DNA of 64,000 nucleotides from Curvibacter gracilis ATCC BAA-807. Its GTDB lineage: Bacteria > Pseudomonadota > Gammaproteobacteria > Burkholderiales > Burkholderiaceae_C. This document shows, piece after piece, positions 17,280 to 26,551 of the stretch. Under the pieces are notes generated by a model that was not told the DNA's origin, made no database searches, and worked only from the letters and a program-made list of their open reading frames with translations. A program made the translations under genes and the position numbers. The stretch lies in NCBI RefSeq assembly GCF_000518645.1, contig NZ_JADZ01000006.1, positions 124,001 to 188,000 on the forward strand, written 5' to 3'. Each line of letters starts with the position of its first letter. Position 1 is the stretch's first letter.

Positions 17280-19220
17280 CTATCCCAGGTGGAAGGCCTG
17301 GATGGCCTCGGACAGGCGCGTGGCCTGGTCGCGCAGGCTGGCTGCAGCGGCGGCCGATTCCTCCACCAGGGCGGCGTTCTGCTGGGTCATCTGGTCGAGT
17401 TGGTTGACCGCCCCGTTGACCTGGCCGATGCCGTTGGACTGCTCGACCGCGGCCGATGAGATCTCGCCCACGATGTCGCCGACGCGGTGCACCGAGCTGA
17501 CGATGTCGCTCATGGTGGTGCCGGCGCTGCCCACCAGTTGGGCCCCGGATTCGACGGCCTCGACCGAGTTGCCGATCAAGGCCTTGATCTCGCGGGCGGC
17601 CTGGGCGCTGCGCTGGGCCAGGGTGCGCACCTCGCCGGCCACCACCGCAAAGCCCCGCCCCTGCTCGCCGGCGCGCGCGGCCTCGACCGCCGCGTTGAGG
17701 GCCAGGATGTTGGTCTGAAAGGCAATGCCGTCGATGACGCCTATGATGTCGGCGATCTTGCGCGAGCTGCTGTGGATGGCGTCCATGGTCTTGACCACCT
17801 CGCCCACCACCGCGCCGCCGCGGGCCGCCACCTCGGCCGCCGAGGCCGCCAGCTGATTGGCCTGGCGCGCGGCATCGGTGGATTGCTGCACCGTGGCCGT
17901 GATCTGCTCCATGCTCTGCGCGGTGGACTGCAGGCTGCTGGCGGTCTGCTCGGTGCGCGCGCTCAGGTCCTGGTTGCCGTTGGCGATCTCGACGCTGGCG
18001 TTGGTGATGCCCTCGACCGCCGAGCGCACCTGCAGCAGCAGGCGCAGGTAGAGCTGGCGCATGGCGTCGACCTCGCGCACCAGGGCGCCGATCTCGTCCT
18101 GGCGGTCGCTGCTGAAGCTGCGCGTGAGCTGGCCCTGGGCCACCGTGGTGACGGCCGCCGTGAGCTCGCGCAGGGGCTGGCTGACACGCCGGCGCAGCAG
18201 CCAGAAGAGGCCGCCGCCCAGGCCCAGCACCGCCAGGGCAATCACGCCCCAGACCCAGCCCATGGTGGCGCGGTGGCTGGCCATGGCCTCGCGATCGGAC
18301 ACCTCGGCCACCACCCACCAGCCTTGTGTCTTCACGACCTGGCGCACGGCCCAGGGGTCGACCAGATCGACCCCACGCAGCGGGGTGGCATCGCTGAGGG
18401 CGGCCTCTGCGCCGTCGGCCTGGCGCAGGCGATCCAGGAAGGGGCCCGCCTGGGTCACCACCTCCAGCACCCGCTTGCCCGAGGCCTGGGGATGGGCCAG
18501 GAAGCGGGCCTCCTCGGCCGACTTGCCAGGGTCGATCACATACAGGCCGCCACTGTCGAAGAAGCGGGTCTCCTGGGCCTGCTTGAACACCGCCTCTTCG
18601 AAGATCGAGATGTCATTGCCCACGAACAGGGCGCCCACCACCTTGCCGGCGTCGTCCTTGACCGGCTCGTAGTGCGTCATGTAGGGCTTGCCGAACAGCA
18701 CGGCGCGGCCGGTGTAAGTCTGCCCGGCCTGCAGCCGTGCATAGGCCGGGTGCTGGCGGTCCAGCGGGGTGCCCAGGGCGCGCTCGCCATCGGGCTTTTT
18801 CAGCGAGGTGGTGACGCGCATGAAATCGTCACCCTTGCGGGCAAAGACGGTGGCCACGCCGCCGGTGTCCTTGGTGAATTTGTCGACCTGGCTGAAGTCG
18901 TTGTTGACGGCGATGCCATAGCTCTGCAGCTCACCGTTGTCCTCATTGAGGCTCATGGTGGGCTGAAACGCCAGCTTGAAGGATTTGAAGGAGCGCCGCA
19001 CCAGCTCGCGGGCGGTGGCGTCCTGCGACTCCAGCACCTGCACCACGTTCTCGGCCTTGTCGGCCGCCAGGGCCTGCACCTGTTGGCGGGCGGTGCGCGC
19101 GGTGATGCTGCTGATGGCCAGACTGGCCGCCACCAGCACCACGGCCAGCATGGCGATGGCCAGCAAGGAGACCTCGCGGGCCACGGAGCGCTGGGAGCTG
19201 GAAGACGTGAGTTTGGCCAT
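17280..19220 (-). CDS. Methyl-accepting chemotaxis protein with Cache sensor and HAMP
   Basis: The 646-residue chemoreceptor begins [24 protein letters not shown], with a first membrane helix near residues 15-40. A large periplasmic domain follows (residues ~45-330, [27 protein letters not shown] onward, with two tandem Cache-like segments around [29 protein letters not shown]), then a second membrane helix ([18 protein letters not shown]), HAMP ([22 protein letters not shown]) and a signalling domain with the conserved tip [31 protein letters not shown]. Cache chemoreceptors bind small metabolites directly. The start at 19220 was chosen for its position directly before the first membrane helix. 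Ligand unknown. Confidence 0.9.
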   Translation of the reverse strand: MAKLTSSSSQRSVAREVSLLAIAMLAVVLVAASLAISSITARTARQQVQALAADKAENVVQVLESQDATARELVRRSFKSFKLAFQPTMSLNEDNGELQSYGIAVNNDFSQVDKFTKDTGGVATVFARKGDDFMRVTTSLKKPDGERALGTPLDRQHPAYARLQAGQTYTGRAVLFGKPYMTHYEPVKDDAGKVVGALFVGNDISIFEEAVFKQAQETRFFDSGGLYVIDPGKSAEEARFLAHPQASGKRVLEVVTQAGPFLDRLRQADGAEAALSDATPLRGVDLVDPWAVRQVVKTQGWWVVAEVSDREAMASHRATMGWVWGVIALAVLGLGGGLFWLLRRRVSQPLRELTAAVTTVAQGQLTRSFSSDRQDEIGALVREVDAMRQLYLRLLLQVRSAVEGITNASVEIANGNQDLSARTEQTASSLQSTAQSMEQITATVQQSTDAARQANQLAASAAEVAARGGAVVGEVVKTMDAIHSSSRKIADIIGVIDGIAFQTNILALNAAVEAARAGEQGRGFAVVAGEVRTLAQRSAQAAREIKALIGNSVEAVESGAQLVGSAGTTMSDIVSSVHRVGDIVGEISSAAVEQSNGIGQVNGAVNQLDQMTQQNAALVEESAAAAASLRDQATRLSEAIQAFHLG

Positions 19221-19375
19221 GGGGATCCCCTGTTCCAGGTCGGTTGGATGACACGCCGTCGGTTGCCTGGTCAAAACATTCTGAAACACAGGGTGAAGCC
19301 CAGCCACTGCGGGAATCCCGTAGCCATTCACACATCAGGCGATCAGACGTATCAGATCGCCCTGCGGCCGAGGGC

Positions 19376-20206
19376 TCAGGCGGTGGCGCGACGCAGCCAG
19401 CCCAGGCCCTCGGAGGTGCCGCCGGGGGTGGCGCCACGGGCGGGGCGGTACTCGCAACCCACCCAGCCTTCATAGCCCAGTTCGTCGATGACGCTGAACA
19501 GGTAGTCGAAGTTGAGCTCGCCCAGATCGGGTTCGTGGCGCTGCGGCACGCCCGCGATCTGCAGGTGGCCGACGCGGCCCGTGGGCAGGTACTGGCGCAG
19601 CTTCATGGCCACATCGCCTTCGACGATCTGCAGGTGGTACAGGTCCATCTGCACCTTGAGGTTGGCTGCGCCCACCTCGGCGATCACGGCATGGGCATCG
19701 TCCTGGCGGCTCAGGAAGAAGCCGGGCATGTCGCGCTGGTTGATGGGCTCGATCAGCACGTCGCGGCCCTCGCGCGCGGCTTCGGCCGCGGCCCAGCGCA
19801 GGTTGGCGATGTAGGTGGCCCGGTGCTGGGCGCGGTCGGCGCCGGCGGGCAGCATGCCGGCCATCAGGTGGATGCGCGGGCAGTCGAGCACGCGGGCGTA
19901 TTGCAAGGCCAGCGCGATGCCGGCGCGGAACTCGGCCTCACGACCCGGGATCGAGGCGGTGCCGCGGTCGCCGGCCACGTCCCAGGCCTGGGCGATGCTG
20001 GCCGCATCGGTGCCGCCGGGCGGGGCGTTGAACAGGGCTTGGCTCAGGCCATGGGCCTTCAACTGGGCGAGGATGTCTTCGGCCGCAAAGGCGTAGGGGA
20101 ACAGGTACTCGACGGCCTTGAAGCCATCGCGGGCGGCAGCGCCAAAGCGCTCCAGAAAGGGCAGCTCGGGGTAGAGCATGGACAGGTTGGCGGCAAAGCG
20201 GGGCAT
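19376..20206 (-). CDS. otnI: 2-oxo-tetronate isomerase (hydroxypyruvate isomerase family)
   Basis: The 276-residue TIM-barrel protein matches the hydroxypyruvate isomerase / OtnI family: [20 protein letters not shown] at the start, [41 protein letters not shown] (metal-binding glutamate), [16 protein letters not shown] and [25 protein letters not shown]. In the pathway assigned to DUF1537-containing clusters, OtnI converts 2-oxo-tetronate (from L-threonate) to 3-oxo-tetronate. The clustering with a DUF1537 kinase, an OtnC-type aldolase and an L-threonate dehydrogenase favours OtnI over plain hydroxypyruvate isomerase. It is the last gene of the six-gene unit, 30 bp after otnC. Confidence 0.85.
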   Translation of the reverse strand: MPRFAANLSMLYPELPFLERFGAAARDGFKAVEYLFPYAFAAEDILAQLKAHGLSQALFNAPPGGTDAASIAQAWDVAGDRGTASIPGREAEFRAGIALALQYARVLDCPRIHLMAGMLPAGADRAQHRATYIANLRWAAAEAAREGRDVLIEPINQRDMPGFFLSRQDDAHAVIAEVGAANLKVQMDLYHLQIVEGDVAMKLRQYLPTGRVGHLQIAGVPQRHEPDLGELNFDYLFSVIDELGYEGWVGCEYRPARGATPGGTSEGLGWLRRATA

Positions 20207-20236
20207 GGACGGGGTTCTCCGGTCAGGAATCAGAAG

Positions 20237-20923
20237 TTACCAGCGCGCACCGAAGGTGGTGCGCAATTCAGCGATCTGCGGGGCGCTCAGCGCGGGCGGC
20301 TGGCCGGCGCTGAGCAGCCAGAGGCGGGCGGTCTCCTCGAGCTCTTCGAGCGTGGCCATGGCGGCCTCGGGGCTGTCGTGCCACACATTGGGGCCCAGGC
20401 GCTCCAGCATCACGGCGCGGATGGGCGCGCCCTGCTCGCCGTAGTGGGCGATGGCCTGGGCCACGGCCTGGGCGGCCTCGGGCGCACCGGGGCGGTGGTA
20501 AGGAATCAGGGGCACATGGCCCACCTTCATCACGAAGTAGGGGGTGAGGGCGGGCAGCAGCTCCTGGCCCGTGAGGGGTGCCAGGGCAGGCAGGCCGGGC
20601 TGCAGGCTCAGGGCCACGCAGTGGGTGCTGTGGGTGTGGATGACGCAGCGGGTGCCGCTGTCGAAACGCGTGGCGGCGTCATAGATCTGCCGGTGCAGCA
20701 CGATGGTCTTGCTGCCGCGGTCGCCCGACAGTTGCTGGCCCTGGGCGTCGAGCCGGGCCAGTCGGGCCGGGTCGAGCGTGCCCAGGCTGGCATCGGTGGG
20801 GGTGATGAGGTAGCCGTCGTCCAGCCGCACGCTGATGTTGCCGGCGGTGGCGTGCACATAGCCGCGCTCGAACAGGCTGCGGCCGACGCGGCAGATGGCC
20901 TCGCGGGCCTGGTTCTCGTTCAT
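20237..20923 (-). CDS. otnC: 3-oxo-tetronate 4-phosphate decarboxylase (class II aldolase family)
   Basis: This 228-residue protein is a class II aldolase / adducin-fold enzyme: ERGYVHATAGNISVRLDDGYLITPTDASLG in the N-terminal third, VIHTHSTHCVALSL (zinc-binding histidines), LLPALTPYFVMKVGHVPLIPY and VMLERLGPNVWHDS. OtnC enzymes decarboxylate 3-oxo-tetronate 4-phosphate to dihydroxyacetone phosphate and CO2, feeding glycolysis. The ATG at 20923 lies 14 bp after the stop of otnK. The product is compact and of normal length. The specific substrate assignment comes from the adjacent kinase, isomerase and dehydrogenases. Confidence 0.87.
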   Translation of the reverse strand: MNENQAREAICRVGRSLFERGYVHATAGNISVRLDDGYLITPTDASLGTLDPARLARLDAQGQQLSGDRGSKTIVLHRQIYDAATRFDSGTRCVIHTHSTHCVALSLQPGLPALAPLTGQELLPALTPYFVMKVGHVPLIPYHRPGAPEAAQAVAQAIAHYGEQGAPIRAVMLERLGPNVWHDSPEAAMATLEELEETARLWLLSAGQPPALSAPQIAELRTTFGARW

Positions 20924-20937
20924 GGGCGTGCTCCGGT

Positions 20938-22206
20938 TCAGAGCAGGGCGAAGGCCTTGCTGAAGAAGTCGACCGCCCCGAAGTTGCCCGACTTGAGCGT
21001 GAGGTGCAGCCCGCCCTCGCCAGCCACCGGCGAGGCGGCATGGCACCAGGGCACGCCCGGGTCGATCTGCGGGCCGATCTGCATCTGGGCGATGGCCAGC
21101 GCCTGCACGCAGGCGCCCGAGGTCTCGCCACCGGCGACCACCAGCTGGTGCACGCCCAGGGCCACCAGACCGCGCGCAATGGCGGCCACGGCGTGCTCGA
21201 CCATGGCACCGGCCTCGGCCACGCCGAGTTGGCCTTGAACCGCCTTCACGGCGCCGGGCTCGGCGGTGGAGTACACCAGCACCGGCCCACTGGCCAGCAG
21301 CGGTGCAGCCCAGGCCAGGGCCTGGCCGACCACGTCTTCGCCCGCTGCCAGCTTGATCGGGTCGATGGCCAGGGCCGGGCGGCCGCTGGCGATGAAATGC
21401 GCCACCTGCTGGTTGGTGGCCACCGAGCAACTGCCCGAGACCACGGCCTGCAGGCCGCGCGCGGCCGGCAGGGCCGCTGCCTGGGCCGAAGGCGCCAGGC
21501 CGAAGTTGTGCGGCAGGGCAATGGCCACGCCCGAGCCGGCGGTGAGCAGGGGCAGCTCGGCCAGGGCCGGGCCCATGCGCAGCAGGTCGTCGTTGGAGAT
21601 GGCGTCGACCACGGCCACGCCCACGCCTTCGGCGCGCAGGGCGGCGATGCGCTCACGCACGGCCTCGGCGCCCCGGGCCACCACGGCGTAGTCGATCAGG
21701 CCGACCCGGCGCTTTGTCTGGGCCTGCATGACGCGCACCAGGTTCGGGTCGGTCATGGGGGTGAGCGGGTGGTTCTGCATGCCGCTCTCGTTGAGCAGGC
21801 CGTCGCCGGCAAACAGGTAGCCCTTGAAGACGGTGCGCTTGTTGTCGGGGAAGGCCGGGGTGGCGATGGTGAAGTCGGTGCCCAGCGCATCCATCAGCGC
21901 CTCGGTGACGGGGCCGATGTTGCCCTCGGGCGTGCTGTCGAAGGTGGAGCAGTACTTGAAGTAGATCTGCCGCGCGCCCTGGGCCTGCAGCCAGTGCAGG
22001 GCGGCCAGCGACTGGGCCACGGCTTCGGCCGGGGCGATGGTGCGCGACTTGAGGGCCACGACCACGGCATCGACCTCGGCGGCCAGGGGGCCGCTGGGCA
22101 CGCCGATGGTCTGCACCACGCGCATGCCGGCGCGCACCAGGTTGTTGGCCAGGTCGGTGGCGCCGGTGAAGTCGTCGGCGATGCAGCCGAGGGCAATCTT
22201 GGTCAT
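20938..22206 (-). CDS. otnK: 3-oxo-tetronate kinase (DUF1537 family)
   Basis: The 422-residue protein matches the DUF1537 (Four-carbon acid sugar kinase) family. The N-terminal substrate domain has LGCIADDFTGATDLANNLVRAGMRVVQ, KSRTIAPAEAV and YFKYCSTFDSTPEGNIGPV. The C-terminal nucleotide-binding domain has GSCSVATNQQVAHF and LVVAGGETSGACVQAL (glycine-rich ATP loop). OtnK phosphorylates 3-oxo-tetronate at C4. Length is typical. It lies between denD (5-bp gap) and otnC (14-bp gap), so it is part of one transcript. Confidence 0.93.
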   Translation of the reverse strand: MTKIALGCIADDFTGATDLANNLVRAGMRVVQTIGVPSGPLAAEVDAVVVALKSRTIAPAEAVAQSLAALHWLQAQGARQIYFKYCSTFDSTPEGNIGPVTEALMDALGTDFTIATPAFPDNKRTVFKGYLFAGDGLLNESGMQNHPLTPMTDPNLVRVMQAQTKRRVGLIDYAVVARGAEAVRERIAALRAEGVGVAVVDAISNDDLLRMGPALAELPLLTAGSGVAIALPHNFGLAPSAQAAALPAARGLQAVVSGSCSVATNQQVAHFIASGRPALAIDPIKLAAGEDVVGQALAWAAPLLASGPVLVYSTAEPGAVKAVQGQLGVAEAGAMVEHAVAAIARGLVALGVHQLVVAGGETSGACVQALAIAQMQIGPQIDPGVPWCHAASPVAGEGGLHLTLKSGNFGAVDFFSKAFALL

Positions 22207-22211
22207 GGGGT

Positions 22212-23225
22212 TCAGGCCTTCAGGGGCAGTTTCACGGCGGCGGGGTTTTCGCGCACGTAGTCACGGATGATGGTTTCGAAATCGGCATCGGGCAGCAGGC
22301 CCAGGGCCTGGGCCCGGCGCGAGGCGATGCGGCTGGGCCAGCTGGTGACGATGGCGGCCACGCGGGCGTCGGGCTGCCAGTCGATCAAGGCGGTGGCGGC
22401 CAGGCCGGCCACGCGCTCCAGGGCCTGGGCCATCTCGCCCACGGTGGTGGTGATGGCCGGCAGGTTGAGGGCCACGCGGGGGCCCCACTCGGCGTCGGTG
22501 GCCTGGGCGGCGCGCAGCAGGCCGGCGATGGTGCGCCCGGGCGAGGCCAGGGCCACCGGGGTGTCGGGCGACACGGGGCAGTTGGCGCGCTCGCCGGCCA
22601 GGGGCTCGCGGATCATGCCGCTCAAGAAGCTGGAGGCCGCGCCATTGGGGCGGCCGGGGCGCACGCTGACGGTCATGAGGCGCACGTTGCGGGCGCGGAT
22701 GAAGCCCTTGCGGCCGAAGTCGGCCACCAGTTGCTCACCGACGAATTTCTGCACGCCGTAGCTGCCCTGCGGGGTGGGCAGGGTGAGGTCTTCGATGACC
22801 TCGGGCAGGGGCAGCTCGGGCGAGCTGCCGAACACGGCCACCGAGCTGGAGAACACCAGGGTGGGGGTGGTCTTCAGGGCGCGGCAGGCCTGCAGCAAGG
22901 CCAGGGTGGCGTCGAGGTTGCTGTGCAGGCCCAGGTCCATGTCGGCCTCGCACTCGCCGCTGACGGCCGCGGCCAGGTGGTAGACCAGCGCGGTGTCGGC
23001 CGCGGGCAACTGGCCGGCGGCCAGTTGCTCGTTGAGGTCACCGCCCAGGTAGGCGATGCGCGGGTCAGCAGACAGGTCGGCCGGCGGCGGCATGCGGTCG
23101 GCCAGGGTGATGCGGGTGATCGCGGCGGCGGGTGCGCCCGCCAGGCTGAGCTGGCCGGCGGCCAACAGGGCGCGGGCCAGGCGGGCGCCGAGGAAGCCGC
23201 AGCCACCAGTGATGAGGATATGCAT
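22212..23225 (-). CDS. denD: D-erythronate dehydrogenase (NAD-dependent epimerase/dehydratase family)
   Basis: The 337-residue protein begins MHILITGGCGFLGARLARALL, the Rossmann dinucleotide motif GGxGFxG of extended short-chain dehydrogenases. It continues with LVYHLAAAVSGECEADMDLGL, VFSSSVAVFG and the catalytic YGVQKFVGE (Tyr-x-x-x-Lys). In acid-sugar clusters this family member is DenD, which oxidises D-erythronate to 3-oxo-tetronate using NAD. It sits 43 bp downstream of ltnD and 5 bp upstream of otnK. Nucleoside-sugar epimerase activity is the sequence-only alternative, but context strongly favours DenD. Confidence 0.85.
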   Translation of the reverse strand: MHILITGGCGFLGARLARALLAAGQLSLAGAPAAAITRITLADRMPPPADLSADPRIAYLGGDLNEQLAAGQLPAADTALVYHLAAAVSGECEADMDLGLHSNLDATLALLQACRALKTTPTLVFSSSVAVFGSSPELPLPEVIEDLTLPTPQGSYGVQKFVGEQLVADFGRKGFIRARNVRLMTVSVRPGRPNGAASSFLSGMIREPLAGERANCPVSPDTPVALASPGRTIAGLLRAAQATDAEWGPRVALNLPAITTTVGEMAQALERVAGLAATALIDWQPDARVAAIVTSWPSRIASRRAQALGLLPDADFETIIRDYVRENPAAVKLPLKA

Positions 23226-23268
23226 GGGGTACTCCGAAGCAGGCGGGGTGAGGGGGCTCAGCCGATTG

Positions 23269-24165
23269 TCATTCGGCGCCCGGCAGGGTGATGCCCGGGA
23301 AAATCTTGATGACGGCGCTGTCATCTTCACGGCCGAAACCGGCGGTGGAGGCCTGCATGAACATCTGGTGCGCGGTGCTGGACAGCGGCAGCGGGAATTT
23401 GCTGGCCCGGGCGGTGTCGAGCACCAGGCCCAGGTCCTTGACGAAGATGTCCACCGCCGAGAGGGGGGTGTAGTCGGCCGCCAGCACGTGGGCCATGCGG
23501 TTCTCGAACATCCAGCTGTTGCCGGCGCTGTTGGTGATCACCTCGTACAGGGCCTTGGCCTCGACGCCTTCGCGCAGGCCCAGGGCCATGGCTTCGGCGG
23601 CGGCGGCGATGTGCACGCCGGCCAGCAACTGGTTGATGATCTTGACCTTGCTGCCGGCGCCGGCGCGCTCACCCAGGCGGTACACCTTGGCGGCCATGGC
23701 GTCGAGCAGGGGGCCGACCTTGTCGTACACGGCCGGGCGGCCGGCGGTCATCATGGTCATCTGACCGCTGGCGGCCTTGGCGGCGCCGCCCGAAATGGGC
23801 GCATCCAGATAGCCCAGGCCCAGGGCCTCGAGCCGGGTTTCCAGCGCGGCCGACCAGTTTGGGTCGACGGTGGAGCACATCACGAACACGGCGCCGGGCG
23901 ACATGGCGGCGGCGCAGCCGCCTTGCCCGTCAGCGCCGAACAGCACGGCTTCGGTCTGGGCCGCGTTCACCACCACCGACACCACCACGTCGGCGCCTTG
24001 CGCGGCCTCGGCGGGCGAGGCGCAGGCGCGGCCACCCTGGGCGGCAAAGGCGTCGGCCACCTCGCGGCGCACGTCAAACACCTGCAGCGCGTGGCCGGCA
24101 CGGCGCAGTGAGGCGGCCATGCCGCTGCCCATGGCGCCCAGGCCGATGAATCCGATGGTGCTCAT
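23269..24165 (-). CDS. ltnD: L-threonate dehydrogenase (beta-hydroxyacid dehydrogenase family)
   Basis: The 298-residue enzyme begins MSTIGFIGLGAMGSGMAASL, the NAD-binding motif GLGxMGxxM of the 3-hydroxyisobutyrate dehydrogenase family. It has the substrate motif DAPISGGAAKAASGQMTMM and the catalytic lysine region GSKVKIINQLLAG. The extended C-terminus with KDLGLVLDTARASKFPLPLSS is typical. In this cluster type it is LtnD, converting L-threonate to 2-oxo-tetronate. AAGGA lies at a good distance upstream of the ATG at 24165. It follows the MFS transporter gene by 49 bp. Confidence 0.88.
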   Translation of the reverse strand: MSTIGFIGLGAMGSGMAASLRRAGHALQVFDVRREVADAFAAQGGRACASPAEAAQGADVVVSVVVNAAQTEAVLFGADGQGGCAAAMSPGAVFVMCSTVDPNWSAALETRLEALGLGYLDAPISGGAAKAASGQMTMMTAGRPAVYDKVGPLLDAMAAKVYRLGERAGAGSKVKIINQLLAGVHIAAAAEAMALGLREGVEAKALYEVITNSAGNSWMFENRMAHVLAADYTPLSAVDIFVKDLGLVLDTARASKFPLPLSSTAHQMFMQASTAGFGREDDSAVIKIFPGITLPGAE

Positions 24166-24214
24166 GTGAAGGTTCCTTTTTTGAGGTCTGGAATGGGGGT
24201 TGAGAGAGTTCGGC

Positions 24215-25528
24215 TCAGCGGTTGACCAGTTGCTTGGGCGTGAGCCACACCAGCACGGCGCCCACCACCAGCGAGCCGGCCAGCACATACATGCCGATGG
24301 CGGTGCTGCCGGTCAGGTCTTTCAGGTAGCCGATCAGGTAGGGGCTGGCAAAGCCGGCCAGGTTGCCCACCGAGTTGATGGCGGCAATGCCGGCGGCGGC
24401 GGCCGTGCCCGACAGGAAGGCGGTGGGCAGCGACCAGAACAGCGGCGCGCAGGTCAGCACGCCGGCCGCGGCCAGCGACAGGAAGACCAGCGAGACCACG
24501 GTGTTGTCGGCAAACGAGGCGGCCACGGCAAAGCCCACGGCGCCCATCAGGGCCGGGATGATCAGGTGCCAGCGGCGCTCGCGCTTGCTGTCGGCGCTGC
24601 GGCCGAACAGGTTCATGGCCACGATGGCGCACAGGAAGGGGATGGCGCTGAGCAGGCCGATGTTGAAGTTGCCTTTGACGCCGGTGGCCTTGACCAGGGT
24701 GGGCAGCCAGAAGGTGAGGGCGTACTGGCCCATCACGAAGGCGAAGTAGATGGCGGCCATCCACCAGATGCGGGCGTCGGTGAAGACCGCGGCCACGGTG
24801 TGCGGGCCCTTGCTGCCATGGGCTTGATCGAGGTCGATCTCGTGCTGCAGCAGGCGCTTTTGCTCGGGGCTGAGCCACTTGGCCTCGGCCACGTTGTTGT
24901 CCAGGTAGGCCAGCACGGCCAGGCCGATCACCAGGGCGGGAACGGCCTCGATCAGGAACATCCACTGCCAGCCGCTCAGGGCGGCGGTCTGGTGGAAGGA
25001 CTCCATGATCCAGCCCGACAGCGGGTTGCCGAAGATGCCGGCCACCGGAATGGCCGACATGAACACCGCCACGATCTTGGCGCGGCGGTGCGCCGGGTAC
25101 CACAGCGTGAGGTACAGGATCACGCCAGGGTAGAAGCCCGCCTCGGCCAGGCCGAGCAGAAAGCGCAGCACGTAGAACTGGGTGGGCGTCTTGACGAAGA
25201 GAAAGGCCGCCGAGAGCAGGCCCCAGGTGATCATGATGCGGGCGATCCAGATGCGCGCGCCCACCTTGCTCATCAGGATGTTGCTGGGCACCTCGAACAG
25301 GAAGTAGCCCAGGAAGAAGATGCCGGCGCCCAGGCCGAACACGGTTTCGCTGAAGCCCAGGTCTTGCGCCATCTGGAGCTTGGCAAAGCCCACGTTGACG
25401 CGGTCCAGGTAGGCCACGACATAGCACAGCATGAGAAAGGGCACCAGGCGCCAGAACACTTTGGCGTAGGTCTGACGTTCGAGATCGGGCGGCGCAGCGG
25501 TGGCACCCGCCAGGGTTTGCGTGGTCAT
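24215..25528 (-). CDS. MFS transporter, probable threonate/erythronate importer (anion:cation symporter family)
   Basis: The 437-residue protein has about twelve membrane spans and resembles the anion:cation symporter branch of the major facilitator family: YLDRVNVGFAKLQMAQDLGFSETVFGLGAGIFFLGYFLFEVPSN is characteristic of sugar-acid importers. The start MTTQTLAGATAAPPD was chosen because AAGGA lies about ten bases upstream of the ATG at 25528. As the first gene of the acid-sugar unit it most likely imports L-threonate and D-erythronate (inference from position). A candidate operator lies 73 bp upstream of the ATG. Confidence 0.87.
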   Translation of the reverse strand: MTTQTLAGATAAPPDLERQTYAKVFWRLVPFLMLCYVVAYLDRVNVGFAKLQMAQDLGFSETVFGLGAGIFFLGYFLFEVPSNILMSKVGARIWIARIMITWGLLSAAFLFVKTPTQFYVLRFLLGLAEAGFYPGVILYLTLWYPAHRRAKIVAVFMSAIPVAGIFGNPLSGWIMESFHQTAALSGWQWMFLIEAVPALVIGLAVLAYLDNNVAEAKWLSPEQKRLLQHEIDLDQAHGSKGPHTVAAVFTDARIWWMAAIYFAFVMGQYALTFWLPTLVKATGVKGNFNIGLLSAIPFLCAIVAMNLFGRSADSKRERRWHLIIPALMGAVGFAVAASFADNTVVSLVFLSLAAAGVLTCAPLFWSLPTAFLSGTAAAAGIAAINSVGNLAGFASPYLIGYLKDLTGSTAIGMYVLAGSLVVGAVLVWLTPKQLVNR

Positions 25529-25600
25529 GAGGGTTGTCTTCCTTGGTTGGAACGCCGGGCTGCAGCGGGCGGGATCACCCCACGGCGTATTCATATGGTT

Positions 25601-25614
25601 ATCATACAAATTTA
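25601..25614 (-). promoter_or_regulatory. Candidate GntR operator upstream of the acid-sugar operon
   Basis: ATCATACAAATTTA on the given strand (minus-strand reading TAAATTTGTATGAT) lies in the promoter region of the MFS-ltnD-denD-otnKCI unit. The same motif with two substitutions (ATCGTACAACTTTA) occurs at 26482-26495 before the GntR regulator gene, in the same orientation. A shared site before regulator and target is what a self-regulating FCD-GntR repressor would need (inference). Confidence 0.5.
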
Positions 25615-25657
25615 AGGACAACTCAAAACATCGGGTTTACCCTTGGACAACAGGCCT

Positions 25658-26434
25658 TCAGGTTGACGGTGACAGTGCCTTGATCAAGGGTTCGGCCAGG
25701 GCCTGGCCCTGCTGCTGCCAGAAAGCGGGGTCGGCCTGCTCGATGCGGCGGATGGCGTTGTCCATGTGGCCGGCCGCGGCGGCGCGGGCGGCCAGGGGGT
25801 CGCCGGCCTCGATGGCGCGCCAGATGCGCTGGTGCTCTTCAGCCACCTCGCGGGCAAAGTCGGCGCGGCGCGCCTCGTTGGCCCGGGTGACCTGGGTGGC
25901 GCCGCGAAGGAACTGGCTCAGGTACTCCAGCGTGCCGATCAGGAAGGGGTTGCGCGCCGCATCCGCGATGGCGCGGTGGAACAGCACGTCTTCATTGACG
26001 CCGTCGCCGCCGGCCCGCACCGCGGCATCCAAGGCCTCGATGGCCTGGCGCACGCGCAGCACGTCATCGGGGGTGCGGCGCTCGGCGGCCAGGCCGGCCA
26101 CCTCGGCCTCCAGGGCCCGGCGCACCTCGGCCATCTGCACCACGGCGCTCTTGGAGACCGCATGGCGGGCATCGAAATTCAGCGGCTGAAAGGACTTTTC
26201 GCGCACATACACGCCGCTGCCCTGACGCGAATCGACCAGGCCCAGCGACTTGAGGCGCGACACCGCCTCGCGCACCACGGTGCGGCTGACGGCGAACTGC
26301 GCCACCAGCACCGCCTCGGTGGGCAGCTTGGCCCCCACCGCCAGCCGCCCAGCCCGGATCTCGGCCGCCAGCGCCTCGGCCACCTGGTCGGACAGGCGGG
26401 CGCCGGGGGTGATGGTCTGGAACTGGGGGGTCAT
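25658..26434 (-). CDS. GntR-family regulator, FCD (FadR) subfamily
   Basis: This 258-residue regulator has an N-terminal GntR winged helix (LSDQVAEALAAEIRAGRLAVGAKLPTEAVLVAQFAVSRTVVREAVSRLKSLGLV, residues ~14-67) and then RQGSGVYV. The C-terminal all-helical FCD effector domain carries the metal-binding positions DVLFHRAIADAARN, EEHQRIWRAIEAGD and AAAGHMDNAIRRI. FCD regulators bind carboxylic acids. Directly upstream of the acid-sugar operon and reading the same way, it is the likely repressor released by threonate, erythronate or a pathway intermediate. A matching motif lies in its own promoter at 26482-26495. Confidence 0.9.
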   Translation of the reverse strand: MTPQFQTITPGARLSDQVAEALAAEIRAGRLAVGAKLPTEAVLVAQFAVSRTVVREAVSRLKSLGLVDSRQGSGVYVREKSFQPLNFDARHAVSKSAVVQMAEVRRALEAEVAGLAAERRTPDDVLRVRQAIEALDAAVRAGGDGVNEDVLFHRAIADAARNPFLIGTLEYLSQFLRGATQVTRANEARRADFAREVAEEHQRIWRAIEAGDPLAARAAAAGHMDNAIRRIEQADPAFWQQQGQALAEPLIKALSPST

Positions 26435-26481
26435 GGGCAGAGCGCCTTGTACGTGGAGAAAAAGCGTGGAGAGGAAAATTG

Positions 26482-26495
26482 ATCGTACAACTTTA
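26482..26495 (-). promoter_or_regulatory. Candidate GntR operator upstream of its own gene
   Basis: ATCGTACAACTTTA, 12 of 14 bases identical to the site at 25601-25614 and in the same orientation, lies 47 bp upstream of the GntR start codon. It suggests autoregulation (inference). Confidence 0.48.
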
Positions 26496-26551
26496 GCCCA
26501 GGCCGCCGCCCTTTCGGGCTGCGGTTTACCCGGCCCGCCAGCAGCCCCGAC

